A stretch of DNA of 64,000 nt. Source: Daucus carota subsp. sativus. Lineage: Eukaryota; Streptophyta; Magnoliopsida; Apiales; Apiaceae. The DNA is taken from positions 39,306,689 through 39,370,688 of the forward strand of contig NC_030381.2 of the NCBI RefSeq assembly GCF_001625215.2, given 5' to 3'. Made by a program: the position numbers and the translations under genes. Below, in pieces: positions 13,066 through 25,093 of the stretch (positions are counted from its first letter, which is position 1; each line of letters begins with the position of its first letter). The notes under the pieces are model-generated. The model was not told the DNA's origin. It saw only the letters and a program-made list of their open reading frames with translations, and made no database searches.

Positions 13066-13228
13066 GGCGGCAACAAACCTTGACAGTGCCAGAGCAGGAA
13101 CAAGGAGCTTCAAGAGTCTTGCAGCTCTCAAATTCAATCTCATGGCATATCCTGCAAAAGGGAGTCCCAGCAGCAATTTCAGTTTCAATATCATCTACAT
13201 AGACTGTTACTCCATTTGTCTCTGCCAT
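10200..13228 (-). CDS. RING-CH (MARCH-type) membrane E3 ubiquitin ligase, 7 exons
   Basis: Predicted membrane-anchored ubiquitin ligase. Exons on the minus strand are 13228-13079, 12713-12642, 11981-11917, 11519-11411, 10713-10633, 10506-10405 and 10310-10200; all splice in frame to 229 aa. The RING-CH finger at residues 25-72 has complete C4HC3 spacing: Cys25/Cys28, Cys43/Cys45, His53/Cys56 and Cys69/Cys72, with the usual Trp (RWC) before the last pair. Two membrane segments follow, at about 124-148 (RVVALI joined to [10 protein letters not shown]) and about 157-181 ([20 protein letters not shown]). The tail is acidic and ends in EIHST. The layout matches the plant family that starts [13 protein letters not shown] and is usually annotated as a RING/FYVE/PHD zinc-finger protein. 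The membrane it sits in and its substrates cannot be told from sequence. Intron 1 carries a large GA repeat. Confidence 0.93.
12871..13063. repeat. GA/GGGAGA microsatellite in intron 1 of the RING-CH gene
   Basis: A run of G is followed by mixed GGGAGA units and then about 25 uninterrupted GA units. It lies wholly within intron 1, and its end is only about 14 bases from the 5' splice site (intron begins at 13078). In the transcript it reads as a long CU tract. Confidence 0.95.
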
Positions 13229-13338
13229 CTCTCAGCTTCTCCTTGTCTTCTTTTTCAAATTTTGTTCCCTCTCTCTGTTTTCTCTTTTTGTTTTTGTTTT
13301 TGTTTGCTTTATATTTTCTTTCCGGCAACTTACAGCCC

Positions 13339-13346
13339 TTTATATA
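13339..13346 (-). promoter_or_regulatory. TATA box of the RING-CH gene
   Basis: On the minus strand the sequence reads TATATAAA about 110 bases upstream of the ATG at 13228, followed by a pyrimidine-poor leader. Position and sequence fit a plant TATA box; the transcription start is inferred to lie near 13310. Confidence 0.55.
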
Positions 13347-14337
13347 CACCAACCTTTTACTCCACAATCCCCAAACTACCCTTAGACAATATCAAAATGA
13401 ACATCTAATGTTATATCACATTAATATATATCCTCTATTACAGAACATCATTGTTTATCCACTTGCAGTTTCATGTTCCAAGTCGGTTTTGAAACATATA
13501 TGTCTCATCTATTATCTCCTTTGACTTCATCCTAAATAGTCATCCAACAATTGTACGTGTAGGGCTATGATGGTGACACTTGCCAGGCGTTCACAAAATC
13601 TCGATTGAGATCGGTACAGTCATACATTTTGAGAAACAAATCTCTCTGTCGACTATGTTTCTTTTTTACTGGTTTTCGCGGGAACTTTTCGAAATTTACG
13701 CGGGAAACTTCAGAATTACACACGTTGTAAATCGCAACAATTGTGTGGTACTCAATATTCTATCCTACCTTGACTGTATGCTAGTACTATCTTAGAGGAG
13801 AACCATAAAATTATATTATGATAATTATTCAGATTTTCTAATACATGAACATGTATTAGAAAGATTCTATTTAATAGAAAATCATACAAGTTTATTATTT
13901 GGTGCTTCATTATCTATTTTTTTCTTAAAACATGTCAATCAATTTACATTATGATGGGGGAATATGTTTGTTTATATTTAATTGAAACCTTGTATTCATT
14001 ATATAGCAAAGTGTTAGGACCGGTGATTAGTAACATATTCAAGTCTTCTTGAGCTCCGAAAGGAGGATGTTTAAATAACAACTGCCAACACATTTGGCAT
14101 CTGGAGTAAAGTCAAGAGGATAGACTATTTTCCTGTATTTATATTAATTGATTCAGGGTTGTACTTGGGACACAGTTCCATCTGACTTTTATTAATGTAA
14201 CACTTTCTCGATTAATAATTTAACCTCACAATCATAACAATAGTTCTCCCTCCTAAATACATTATTGTAAATAGTGTAAAATAAAGTACAAACATATGAA
14301 ACAATTATAATAAACGTTCAAAAAAAAAAAAAAACTA

Positions 14338-14614
14338 CTCCCTCCGTCCCACCCATTTCTTATCGAATGGGTTGGGCACGGAGGTTAAGAAATATGTATA
14401 AAGTAGTGGAAAAGAAAGAAAAGTGGGGAAAGTGGTGGGATCCTTGATTTTTAATGTATAAAAAGAGGATAGTGGAGTAAAAGTAGTGTGAAAAGGAAAG
14501 AAAAGTAGAGAAGTGGTGGGACCCATTAACTATTTTTGGTAAGTTTTGAAATATAAAGAATTGGGTGGGACATCCAAAAAGAAAAGTGTAAAGAAATGGA
14601 TGGGACGGAGGGAG
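14338..14614. mobile_element. Stowaway-like MITE, family B copy 1
   Basis: Starts CTCCCTCCGTCCCACCCATT after TA at 14336 and ends GGATGGGACGGAGGGAG before TA at 14615, giving a long near-perfect terminal inverted repeat and a TA duplication. The interior (GTGGTGGGACC, GGGACATCCAAA) resembles 52495-52798. Confidence 0.93.
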
Positions 14615-17600
14615 TACATAAATAATTAACATTCACTCCTAAACGGTCGCATTGTTATTCCGTGTACCCTTGCTCTCAAAACTTATATCTCCATGAATTT
14701 TGTGGAAGTGGTGTTTATTGTAGTGTTTACAGGAAACAATTCAAAATCAACTTGATTGAACACATATCAGTGCTTACTTAAATGTCTAAATTTATTAATC
14801 GACAAAATGTTACTTCTTCTATGTTAAAATAATAGTTTTATTTTGATTTTAATAGTTAAATTGATCAAATTTTGACTAACAATTAATACCAATTACATAA
14901 TTAAAAAAATTAAAATTATAACACTAATGAAATGAAATCAAAATTTGACCAATAAAAATTAAATAAAACAACCTTTATGAAATGAAATGAATACATGTAT
15001 TTGTTAAAACAAACTTCTATCATGAAATTTCTTATACTCATAGTTATCTTCTTATTCATGTATCATCCTCACTGTTCATCCTTATCATTTTCGGGTTCCT
15101 ATCCTCTTGTCTTGTGTCATGTTTGTTGAGGCGAAACTGCAGTTCAACTCCATGCTACGCAATACAATAAACACTAACAAACTTAGTCCATTAATTTGAC
15201 TAAACTTAGTTTTTCTAGTTCAAAAGGAAGACCAATTGCCTCATCCTTCAGAGACAGAGTCGGTTCACCACAATTTTCATGCATACTGACGTTTAGACTC
15301 TCGTTCTCCTCAAGGAAGTTCAAATATAGACATGTCTATCTCTTTCAAACTGCAACCTAAGATATTCATAAAATTCGGCTTTCAGTGACGGATGAACTAT
15401 ATAAATAATTATTATTATCGTTTATATCTTCTCCTCCTCGTGTAATAGTTATCTCCGAAGGTCCTTATCTTCTTGTTGCATCTTTTATGCTCATTTTGTA
15501 TGATATTTTTTCTTATTTTATATTTTTAATTCGATTTTTACAATAATAATTTTTTCAGGAGAAAAAACTAGTAATAATATGTAACTTTGATTGTTGGGAG
15601 CGGTGCAGGAGAAATGACAAGTGTCCTTGGGGCACAACAACTTGTAAAGAAATTCAAATAGAACTGGTAGTACTATTGCCAAGTGAGTATGAACAATAAT
15701 TATATATATATTTGATATTTAATAATCTTTTATTAGAAAATATAATTTACTAACATTTTTTTCAGTGGCGTTAAAATTAATGTTTTTAATATTTTAGGAT
15801 TTTAATATGCTAAATATTATATTATATAAATCATTTATATATGATAAAAATACATAAATTTGTACTTTTTTGTGGAACTAAATATTTGTTATCATAAATA
15901 AGAATCTGTATTTCTCTAAATATTTAATTCTAAAAAGATATTATACATATTTGAAAAAAATCTCAATATTTACCTTTACAAAATAACTAAAAACAAATAC
16001 TCATATCCTTCCTGGAGATTTATTATTTTTGCATCCGAACTTTATATTTTGGACCGGACAAAAGGCTTGGACAAAAAGGCTTTCACATTTTTCAAATTGA
16101 TCCAGCCCAGACTTCATGGAAATGACATTCAATTTCACCATGGCCCAAACAAATTATATATGTAAAAGCAATTTCCAGAAGCAGGGCTTTGATAGATTTT
16201 TTTAGTTTTCTTGCTAAGGACCCAAATATGAAGCCTGTTTATTGTCAAAATTATATATATTTCAAATGAATAAGGACAAAATTTTGATAAAATTAAATAA
16301 CATATAATAGGAAAATAAATCTTAAAATTACTGGATACAGTGAAAGTATATTACAAAATATAGTAAAAGTTATATCAAAAAACCTAATCATACTATGTAA
16401 TATACTTGTAATTAAATGATTAACTTTTTTAAAGTTTTTAGAAGATTATCATATATTTTTCCATATTTATTATTTAAAATTGATAATTTTAAAATATCAT
16501 TATGAAAAAATAAATATGATTATATTTTGTAATTTCTTTACTTAGGAATTAAAGAACAAACATTATCTGTTATAATTAAAGAAAAAAGTGTATAGAAATT
16601 AAAGGGAGTAATATTTTATAATTTGTCCCTTTGTATATTTTAGTTCATGTTTAGGTTTTGTTTCTTGCTTTCGGTTTTGTTTCTTAGTTTCTTTTGACAC
16701 TTTCAATTTTCTAAATTATTTGTAATATTTAATTATGTTCAGAGACATAGGCTTGTTCCGAGAGCATTTAGGTCCTAATAATATTTTTATATATAACTAT
16801 ATACATGATGTCAGTTATTATTTATTATCAATTAATATTAATAATTATAATTTTTTTAAATATTAAAATGATTGTTAAGAATAATTATTTGAATGAATGA
16901 TGAACATATATATGTCTAGTTTAATCAGGAGAACTGATAGTATTTAATAACATAATTTTTAAAATTATTTAAAAATTTAAAGCAAAATTGATAAGAGGTC
17001 AATTTTCTAAAAATTAATTTATCATTCAAATTTATTAAGATCAGAAGTCCAACACAAATATTACCATTTGTAAGGATCAAGCTCTTGCCACTACACTAAA
17101 ATCAGTTACTTGTGGAGCGTAACAATAAGCTGCATAATGTAGCGGCTAGTGCCACGTTTGGATTTAGGGAGATGCTGGACAACTCCGACAATTTTAAATA
17201 AGGTTATAACATCTCAAACACACAACTAAACGTATATTAATTAATGTAAATTATTCATTTGTCATAAAAAATTAATGTAAATTATTTATTTTCTTTGCTA
17301 ATAAAAGGACTAAAATACTTTTTATCTAATCTATATGAGATGTTACAAATATACTCTTTTATAGGATCGACATCCTTGCCAAATCCACAATCAAACTTAC
17401 GAAATTCGGGTAGTGTCTTTGCACTTCGAGCTAGGTAGAGTTCTGATATTATTTATAACATTTCAAACATGCATAGCAGTTCTCAATGAATGTGAACCAA
17501 ATATATAGGCTCGTGTGTATATGGGCAAATGAACAAGAAATTCTTCATAATACTAATAGAATTGTCAATTTGAGATGCATTTTTTACTTTGCATCCTAAA

Positions 17601-17703
17601 TTAAACTGTATTATCTATATAAATATAAGTACATATGTGATGTCTATATGTGTTAAACTATCTGTGTGTTTTTTTTTATTATGTATATGTGTGCTCACAC
17701 ACG
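14615..17703. other. Intergenic, AT-rich, no gene
   Basis: No supported coding region. A patch near 14820-14990 (AGTTAAATTGATCAAATTTT and its inverse-like AAAATTTGACCAATAAAAAT) resembles a decayed family A Stowaway. The rest is unassigned AT-rich DNA. Confidence 0.5.
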
Positions 17704-18031
17704 TGTTGGCTTTATTTATAATATGTTGTATTTGTGGAGTCAGATTCATAATTGGATTCTGATTTGGTTAGAAATATTGGACTCCAACTAAAGTTAGTTA
17801 TTTCGGAGTTAGACTCTTAATTTGGTTAGGCCGGTTTCTTCTCTTATAAACACTCCCATGTAATTGTAAAATCCCAACACAACAAAATTGTGAGAAATCA
17901 ATAAAATTAGTGTGGCTTGGGGAGTGAGATTTTCCGAACCACGTAAATCTTTGTCTTGTGTAATTGTCGTTTATTTTCTTTTTCTTGTTTATTCGTTTTT
18001 GGGTTTTGCTTTCGTTGTTGTATACTAAACA
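17704..18031 (+). mobile_element. LTR of a Copia/TRIM-like retrotransposon relic
   Basis: Runs from TGTTGGC to ...CTAAACA. It contains a TATA-like CTTATAAACAC and a polyadenylation-like CAATAAAA, and is followed directly by TGATATCAGAGTCAGG, which resembles the initiator-Met tRNA primer-binding site (TGGTATCAGAGC) used by many plant LTR elements. Boundaries are inferred from TG...CA and the primer site. Confidence 0.6.
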
Positions 18032-18277
18032 AGTGATATCAGAGTCAGGTTGGAACGGTCCATGACAATCTCATATAGGCTCCAGAATGGACCTAGGAAG
18101 AGGCGGATCGGCGATCCCGGATGGGCTAAAGGATAAAGGCAGGTGGGCCTTCCAATTTGGGCCTAGAGGGATCCAGATGGCCAGACCGACTTTCAGTATG
18201 GGTTTAAGGGGGAGCCTGATCATACATCAGGAGGCGGAAATCGATATGTGTCGAGCCCGATGTGTGAAGGGGGAGAT

Positions 18278-18480
18278 TGCTAGGAGTTGTCCCACATCGA
18301 TTATGGGTGGGGCAGAAATCTAGAATATAAACAGTCAGAACTACTCTAATAGTACGAGGTCTTTTGGGAGATGCCCAGAAACAAATCCGTGCGGGTTAGG
18401 ACCAAAGCGGACAATATCGTACTGTTGTTTAGTTAGGCGCGCCTAGTAGGCCCATCAGCCTATATCTATTAGCATCCATC
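18278..18480 (+). mobile_element. TRIM-type LTR start preceded by polypurine tract
   Basis: GAAGGGGGAGA at 18266-18276 looks like a polypurine tract, followed by TGCTAGGAGTTGTCCCACAT, a start typical of plant short LTRs. A TATA-like AATATAAACAG is at 18321. The interval from the primer site at 18034 to this tract is only about 240 bases, as in TRIM elements with no coding capacity. This LTR does not resemble the one at 17704-18031, so the unit looks chimeric. The right border is not defined. Confidence 0.5.
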
Positions 18481-19548
18481 TTCGCCATCAAGGCGATTTT
18501 ACAAATTGTTTGGACACTAAGTACATATGTGATGGTCCATGTGATATTTAATTTTGATACAGGTTTATTATTTTTCATGATTTAAAGAAATTTACGCAGA
18601 AATAAATTTTGATTATACTTGCATATTTGTTTTAAAAAAAGATGGACAAATATTTGATGAATATATTAGGATTTTATATGATGACAACACTATTTAGGAG
18701 CTGATTTACATAAATCCTATAAAAATATAGATTTATATGTATATTATTTTATTCTGGATGATGTCTTTAATAATGTTCTACAAAGCCCTAAACGTACGTG
18801 CTGAAAATAATGAATTTGAAAATAAAAACTGCTATGATGATAGTGATGGCCTTGATTATGATTTGGAGAGTGAGACTGAGATTTCATATATGAATTGTTC
18901 GGATACTAAACATCCCGAGACAATTGAAAATTTTGAGAAAATAAAAAGAGTGAAAAATGCTTTTCGAAGATAACAATGAGTGTGCTAATTTTAAATAAAT
19001 TGTTTGACAAGGATAAGTTTGGTTCTTTAATATAAGAGTAATCAAGTAAGGATGAAAATACAAGAATTAGGTATGTACGCCCTGTTGCTATTCCAAGTAG
19101 AAAGAGGAAAAGAAACATGAAATGTTATGGATAAAATAATGGGATTAATTGAGGAGGATAAAATTGCAAATTTTCGAGTTTAGTTATAATTAAGATACGT
19201 TCATAGATATTTTAATATAATTTATTTTAAAATTATAGATTAAACAATAAAATTAAATTCTGAACAAATAAAATGAAATAAACTACGTGACTTCTTGACA
19301 ATCGCCACCTTCATAAATCTCAGACAATACATAAGCATCACATTTTTCCTTCAAAATATGAAAATAAAGTGGTAAAAAACTTTTTTCAAAAAAGTGGACA
19401 AAAAGTAGATTGTACTTAGATAATTATATAATATTGTATTGATTTATAAAACTTGTATACTTATAAACAATGACCTCATATTTGTTGATATAATCATCCA
19501 TATTTGGAGAGTAAAATAAGTTTAAAGGAAGGACATTTAGAATTTCAA

Positions 19549-19669
19549 GTGGTGAAGAGCTTATCCTCTGTCGTCTCAGGTCCTGGGTTCGACCCTCGCT
19601 CACCCCGAGAATGTATTAGAACGGATACTTACTTGTAAGGCTATAAGTCATAGTTGTCAAAAAAAAAAA
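19549..19669 (+). mobile_element. tRNA-derived SINE, copy 1
   Basis: A short element with a B-box-like GGGTTCGACCCTC, a GTGGTGAAGAGC start in the A-box position, and a poly(A) tail after GTTGTC. It is flanked by AGAATTTCAA at 19539-19548 and again at 19670-19679, a 10-bp target duplication. These are the hallmarks of an RNA polymerase III SINE. Confidence 0.85.
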
Positions 19670-21654
19670 AGAATTTCAAAGACACCGATGTCATCTCATT
19701 AAGCAAATACTTTGATGGCATTATTTCAAAGAAAGTTATAAATTATAACATGCTCTTGATTAGATTAAGATTCAACAAAAGTTAACCTAATAACATATGC
19801 ATATGAATGGGCTTTTAATATGAGCAAATATACATAATTATACATACTAACAGTTTAAGTGAAGCATTTACTAATCTCCACCATTATACTTTTTCATGCA
19901 TGAACTTGATATTAATATTAAATTTCATATCATTACAACTATGCAATAAATTGATCTAAGAAGATTGATTTCTAACTTATACAACGTTGGTCATAATTAT
20001 AGCACAAATTTAATAAATATAAGAGAAATTACCTGCCAACGGATTCAGTGTTTTTTGAAGCATTTTCTTCATTGTTTCCTGCAAATAATACACAAAATGA
20101 TCTATAACTTTTGTAATAAAACTCTTTGACGAATCAAGTTGAAGTTGTTAAATATAGTGGACATGACCAACTTTTTAGAAAAAATTCATATCTTATATAA
20201 TTAAAATTTATTTGAATAATTAAATTTCGACTAATCTTCGAAAATTGATTTTGATTGATCTTGATATAAATACAAAATAAAAAGTCTACAACAATCATAA
20301 ATTAAATTGAAATCCAAAATCGATCATATATTATGAGGATTCAACCGATCTAATCATATATAACATCTCTGAAAAATTCAATTTTTTATTAAAATTCCAG
20401 ACATATTCAAGGTCTAATCTAAAATTGATTCCCAAAATATAGTCATTTATATAAACAATTTTGATCGAATTAGAGTTCGCTTCATAACCCAAAATCAAAA
20501 TTATTCGATTTCAGATAAAATAAATCTATAATATTAATTCTGGTTCAATCAAATTAAATCAATGAGTCGAAATAATCCTTTAATATGAGTAAATTATCAG
20601 ATTTGATGTATGCATCGATTTGTAAGTGCGTGCGCGAGCATTTGTATGTATATTTGTATGTATATCTGTATATGTATATGCTGAAATTTCCAAAATAATA
20701 GACAAAGACTTACCGGCGGTGTGTTTCAAAAGAATTGGAATGGAAGCATTCAACGAGTATGTCATTTGAATCGGGAACACCAAGTTAGGACGAGACAGTA
20801 ATCAACAACACAAGCGCGTTTCAAAAAAAATTACCGACACAAGCAATATTATGAACACAACACTATAATATGTTTTTGTGCAATCGTTGATGGCTACCTA
20901 GTTGGCCGTAATTGAAGTGATAAGAATTTGTAGTGAGAAAAGGGATAATATAGAGACTCGAGGAAACCTTGACTACCCTAATAACCCGACCCGAATCTAA
21001 TAGTATATTGAAATATGTTATAAAATATCCATATATATTGATTTATGGGCCCAACCATTATTTTGATAGCCCATAAATAAGTTTCAAAGTTTATAATTAA
21101 AATGAGCCCATATTGACCGGCATGCCCATAGTTGACAAGTCAATATAAGCTTATATGAAACCCAAATAGATATAAATATACACTGACAGTAGACAGTGAG
21201 ATTTAATATTTTTGTAAGTTTGAAGAATAGACAAGTGTGCATTTCATTTGATTAAGTAAAAAATATTATTATATTTATATTAATTTGTAATCTTTTTGTT
21301 GATTATTCCGGTATGATTATTGACGTTATTAATTATATAACCAAAATCATGATATCAAATCTATATCTAAATTGGTGTATTATATATTTTTGTATGATGG
21401 ACTTTAACTCTATAGTTAGCCCTCACTTTTGTGGATGATATCAAGATTTGTGTAATTTAGTAATTTAGGACAATATCAAAACTTAGAGGGAAGGCATCTT
21501 CCGATCAGATAAACCGAAGATGTATATGTTGTGAAGATTGCCACTATAAAATATATAAAATGTTTATTAGTGTAATAAAATTTTAGTTGAATATATTTCT
21601 AAATTTTATTTTAATAATCATGTAAGCTCCGCTTTTTGCAAGTTAATTCGATCT

Positions 21655-21786
21655 TATAACCCAAGTGGTGGGTTTATCCTCTGTTGTCCTCGGAGACCCG
21701 GGTTCGACTCTGACTCATCTGAATAGTATTAGAACAAATAATGATTTGTAAGGCATATAAGCTTCCATTGTCAAAAAAAAAAAAAA
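21655..21786 (+). mobile_element. tRNA-derived SINE, copy 2
   Basis: Similar to the copy at 19549: AGTGGTGGGTTTATCCTCTG, box B GGGTTCGACTCTG, the shared stretch AGTATTAGAACA...TTGTAAGGC, and a TTGTC-poly(A) end. No clear target duplication remains, so it is probably older. Confidence 0.8.
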
Positions 21787-22774
21787 TCCTTTAATTAAAA
21801 AAATAATTTTATTTCCACACTATGCTGAATAGCAAATTATCTACACCGAAAAATATCTAAGCGTTGATCTTTATGCAACGCAATCAAAGGTGAGCTAAAC
21901 GTCATAAAGACACGGAGTAGCAAATTTTGCGAGACTTATCCAACAAAAATAAAAGATCTGCGAATAACTCAACTGTCAAACTGTCAAAGTACCCAGCTAG
22001 GATATTTCTCGAAACGAAATGATAGATATTTCAAGTAATTTAAAGGGGCCATGCAGTCTAGAATTGTAATTTGGGAATGAATTATAGCGTACCGCCAGTT
22101 CTCAATTAATTGCAAGTAGCTTTATGGGTCATACCTATCAATTCAATTTTATTCGTTTCCTCTCAAAATATCTTACTCCAAGTTCTAAATAATAATTCAA
22201 GTTTGTGTACAATAACGAAATTACTGTCTGAACTCTGACGAATGTAGACAAATAAATCGAATTTGAGTTTTGCTTGTTGACGATCGAGTTCAAACTTTAA
22301 TTATTAGAATGTTAACTTTCAACAATTTTAAATGTAAAGTTATAATTTATATTAAAAAATATAAAGTTAGACATTATTACATAAAAAAGATTAAGTAATA
22401 ATGTGATGGGGATTGAAGAGTAATATATTGTTGATACTATTACCTGAAAAATAATTGAGGTGGTGCAAACGAGCGTCAGCCAACTGAATTTTTTGACTAG
22501 TTTAATAATAACATATTATCATAGTCGCCATGCACTGTACAAAACAACTTAATTGTTATTTAAGTAAATCACATGGTCTACAAATTCGTATTTGATTATA
22601 ACTAATACTAAGGTCTCTAAACAGGGTATGAACAGAGCAGCCTTATTCCAAATTAGAATGAAATCCTTTTTAACTCATCCTCTCAAAAGTCGGGATGTTA
22701 CGATATTTGATTACTTAACATGATATTAAATCTATCCAATATTCTCATATTAATGAGTAATTTATATTTAAATT

Positions 22775-22947
22775 CTCTGTTCTAAAATTCGCTGATTAAT
22801 CACGATTAATCATCGATTAATTCATGTTCCGTAGCTCGCCGAACTGATTAAATCTCCGATTAATCACCAATCAATTCAATTAATCTCGATTAATCATTGT
22901 TTCGTAATTTCACCGATTAAATCTGAATCCCGTTTTTTACAACACAG
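22775..22947. mobile_element. hAT-type MITE (CAGTGTT family), 173 bp
   Basis: Ends CTCTGTTCTAAAATTCGCTG and CCCGTTTTTTACAACACAG are diverged versions of the terminal repeats at 55633-56245. The flanks TTTAAATT and TTTAAACT match at 7 of 8 bases. The interior repeats GATTAATC/CGATTAAT many times. Confidence 0.75.
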
Positions 22948-23149
22948 TTTAAACTTTGTAATTATAGAGGTTGAAATAGTAATACGATTCAACTGAACCC
23001 TTTTTCTAATGATCGCACGAGAACAGGTAAAAGTAAAAAATCAAAGTTTATCTGAATTTAGTATGAAGAAACAAGCTGCCAAAGCGCTGCCAAAGCGCTG
23101 GTAGTATAGAAAAACAGAATACCAGAGACAGCTAGCTCATATCTTTCCT

Positions 23150-23157
23150 TATAAAAA
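23150..23157 (+). promoter_or_regulatory. TATA box of the USP gene
   Basis: TATAAAAA lies about 85 bases before the ATG at 23239, consistent with a plant core promoter and a short leader. Confidence 0.65.
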
Positions 23158-23238
23158 GAGCCCATCACAAAGAGTAAATTCATATTATCTACAATTTCTG
23201 AAAGCTAAGCCTCAGAATCCTAATCCTCTAAAGTAGTG

Positions 23239-24187
23239 ATGGAAATAGGAAAAATGATGAACGAGAAAAGGATATTAGTTGCAGTAGACGAAAGTGAAGA
23301 GAGCATGCATGCTCTCTCATGGTGCCTCACCAATCTTTTCCCTCAAAACAACAAAACCATCCTCTTCCTCCTTTACGTCAAGCCTCCTCCCCCTGTTTAC
23401 TCTTCCATTGATGCCGCAGGTACTTTGATCTTATATCATATATGTCATTCTGTTTTTGTTATTTCCGTGAAGTCTGAGCTCTGATACCATGTTAAATGAC
23501 GGATTTTTCTGAAACCTCAGGTTGTTAGGAGGAGAGCTAAATAGAATTATATCGTGTTCTAGAATTTCGACGTTAATTTATTGTTAAGCGGATAATTGTC
23601 ACAGGGTTCTTTTTTTCCGGAGATGTTGTTGAAGCCTTGGAAAAATATGGCAAGGACTTGGCTACTTCAGTCATGAGAAGAGCTGAAACTGTCTGCAATA
23701 ACTTCAACAGCAATGTAAGCATATTATTGTATGTTGCTAGCTGAACTAGCAAAAATAGATGAATGGATTTGTACTCATGTTTCGTAAAAAAAACAAATTT
23801 AGTCCTGATTTTTGTTACAAGTATGGTTGTTCAAGGCCTAGCTAAGTGTGCGAACATTTGTGAATTTACAGATCAAGGTGGAGAAGAAAGTAGGAAGTGG
23901 TGATGCCAAGGAAGTGATATGTGCTGCGGTGAAAAAACTTCAAGTGGATATGTTGGTCATTGGAAGCCATGACTATGGGTTCCTCAAGAGGTATGCATAA
24001 GCACAATCAGTGTTATTTTAATTTGTGTGTTAATTTTGATCATTGGATTCATATTAATACGAGTAATATTAATACATTCAGGACTCTTCTTGGAAGTGTG
24101 AGTGACTATTGTTCGAAGAATGTCAAGTGTCCAACGGTTGTTGTGAAGCAGCCAAAGAATGAGAAAAATCTTGATCACCAGAGTTAA
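23239..24187 (+). CDS. Universal stress protein (USPA domain), 4 exons
   Basis: Small soluble single-domain USP of 171 aa. Exons are 23239-23419, 23605-23714, 23872-23990 and 24082-24187, all GT-AG with matching phases. The N-terminal strand KRILVAVDESEESMHALSW is the classic USP nucleotide-fold start. The C-terminal segment has GSHDYGFLKR and LLGSVSDYCSKNVKCPTVV, corresponding to the G-2x-G-9x-G(S/T) ATP-binding signature, with Asp in place of the second Gly (I recall GSHDYG as common in plant members). Such proteins are induced by stress and may bind ATP; the precise role is unknown. ATG 23239 is the first in-frame ATG; 23254 is a possible alternative. Confidence 0.94.
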
Positions 24188-24842
24188 GGCCTCTGTGTTG
24201 GCTAGATTTCTATTAAAGACTGTACGTCATCCACTGAAGTCCTCATCCTAACACGTCGAGAAGATTGTCCAGAGAGTTGGATAGCTTTTCTGTTGCTGTA
24301 ATGGTTAAGAGGATAAAGTTGGATACTCGCACACATGTAGCTCTACTGAGGAGGATTAAAGAGTATACTTGTGTATATATTATGCAAAAAATTCCTTGTA
24401 TGATGTTACATTAAATGCTTTCAAAAAAAAACAGTTTGATTGAAATACTCAGACAAAAATTAGTTGCAGACATAGCTCAAATTTCAGACATACTACTTTA
24501 AGGAAATATTAAGTGCTACTAGAATTTGAAAGTCAAGATAGTAGTAACATACTACTACCATATGCCTCCTGAACCTGAAGTGGCGATAAAAAATTACAGC
24601 GCCAAAAATTTATGCTGCACTGCTCTGGTGTGCTGTCTTTGCCAAATACTAGCATGCTTATTTTCTCAGACAGATACAGTATGTCTTTTTTTCATTTCTT
24701 TTTTTGTTAATCCGGTGATAAGGCCAGTATTCATGACTTCAAGAAATTAGTCTTAAACGTTGTTGTCCACCATTTGGAACAATCCGTGAGTTCTTCTAAT
24801 TTTTATACCAGGTGTCTAGAGCGGTTGCACACCTTGGTAATA

Positions 24843-25093
24843 TTCCCTCCGTCCCGTTTTAGCTGTGACATCTGGTTTTGTGCCGGTACTAAAGTTTGAC
24901 TGAAATTTACTAATATTTTATTAATTGATATAATTAAAAAAAATATATCATCAGAAATAACTTTTAATCTACTTTAAGATGTAGTTTTCAGTTTTTTAAA
25001 ATAATGAAAGAGTGATTAATAATTTTTGATCAAAATTTAGTCAATTTGACCAATAAAAATAAAAATATAACAACTAAAATGAGACGGAAGGAG
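24843..25093. mobile_element. Stowaway-like MITE, family A copy 2
   Basis: Starts TTCCCTCCGTCCCG after TA and ends GAGACGGAAGGAG before TA. The interior shares TTTGTGCCGGT, AGTTTGACTGAAATTTA and TTTTAATCTACTTTAAGATG with the other family A copies. It lies about 650 bases downstream of the USP gene. Confidence 0.9.

Larger units (their letters stand above)
18481..23149. other. Intergenic, gene-free apart from listed elements
   Basis: Outside the two SINEs and the MITE, I see no gene. An acidic 78-codon open frame at 18737-18973 has no recognisable domain and is not called. A TGTATGTATA-rich stretch lies at 20640-20680. Confidence 0.5.

Noticed and set aside
12756..13228. Ser-Leu-rich ORFs over the GA tract
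   Set aside because: They are translations of the microsatellite in intron 1; the spliced frame leaves at 13079.
18087..18323. ORF in the TRIM-like relic as a gag gene
   Set aside because: No gag motif (no CCHC knuckle), and it runs across the polypurine tract into the LTR; it is an incidental open frame.
18737..18973. Acidic 78-codon ORF
   Set aside because: No recognisable domain, start context or neighbour; such a frame is expected by chance in 10 kb of AT-rich DNA.
19549..19669. A tRNA gene, because of GGTTCGACCCTC
   Set aside because: No cloverleaf acceptor stem can be formed and it ends in poly(A) between target duplications, so it is a SINE.
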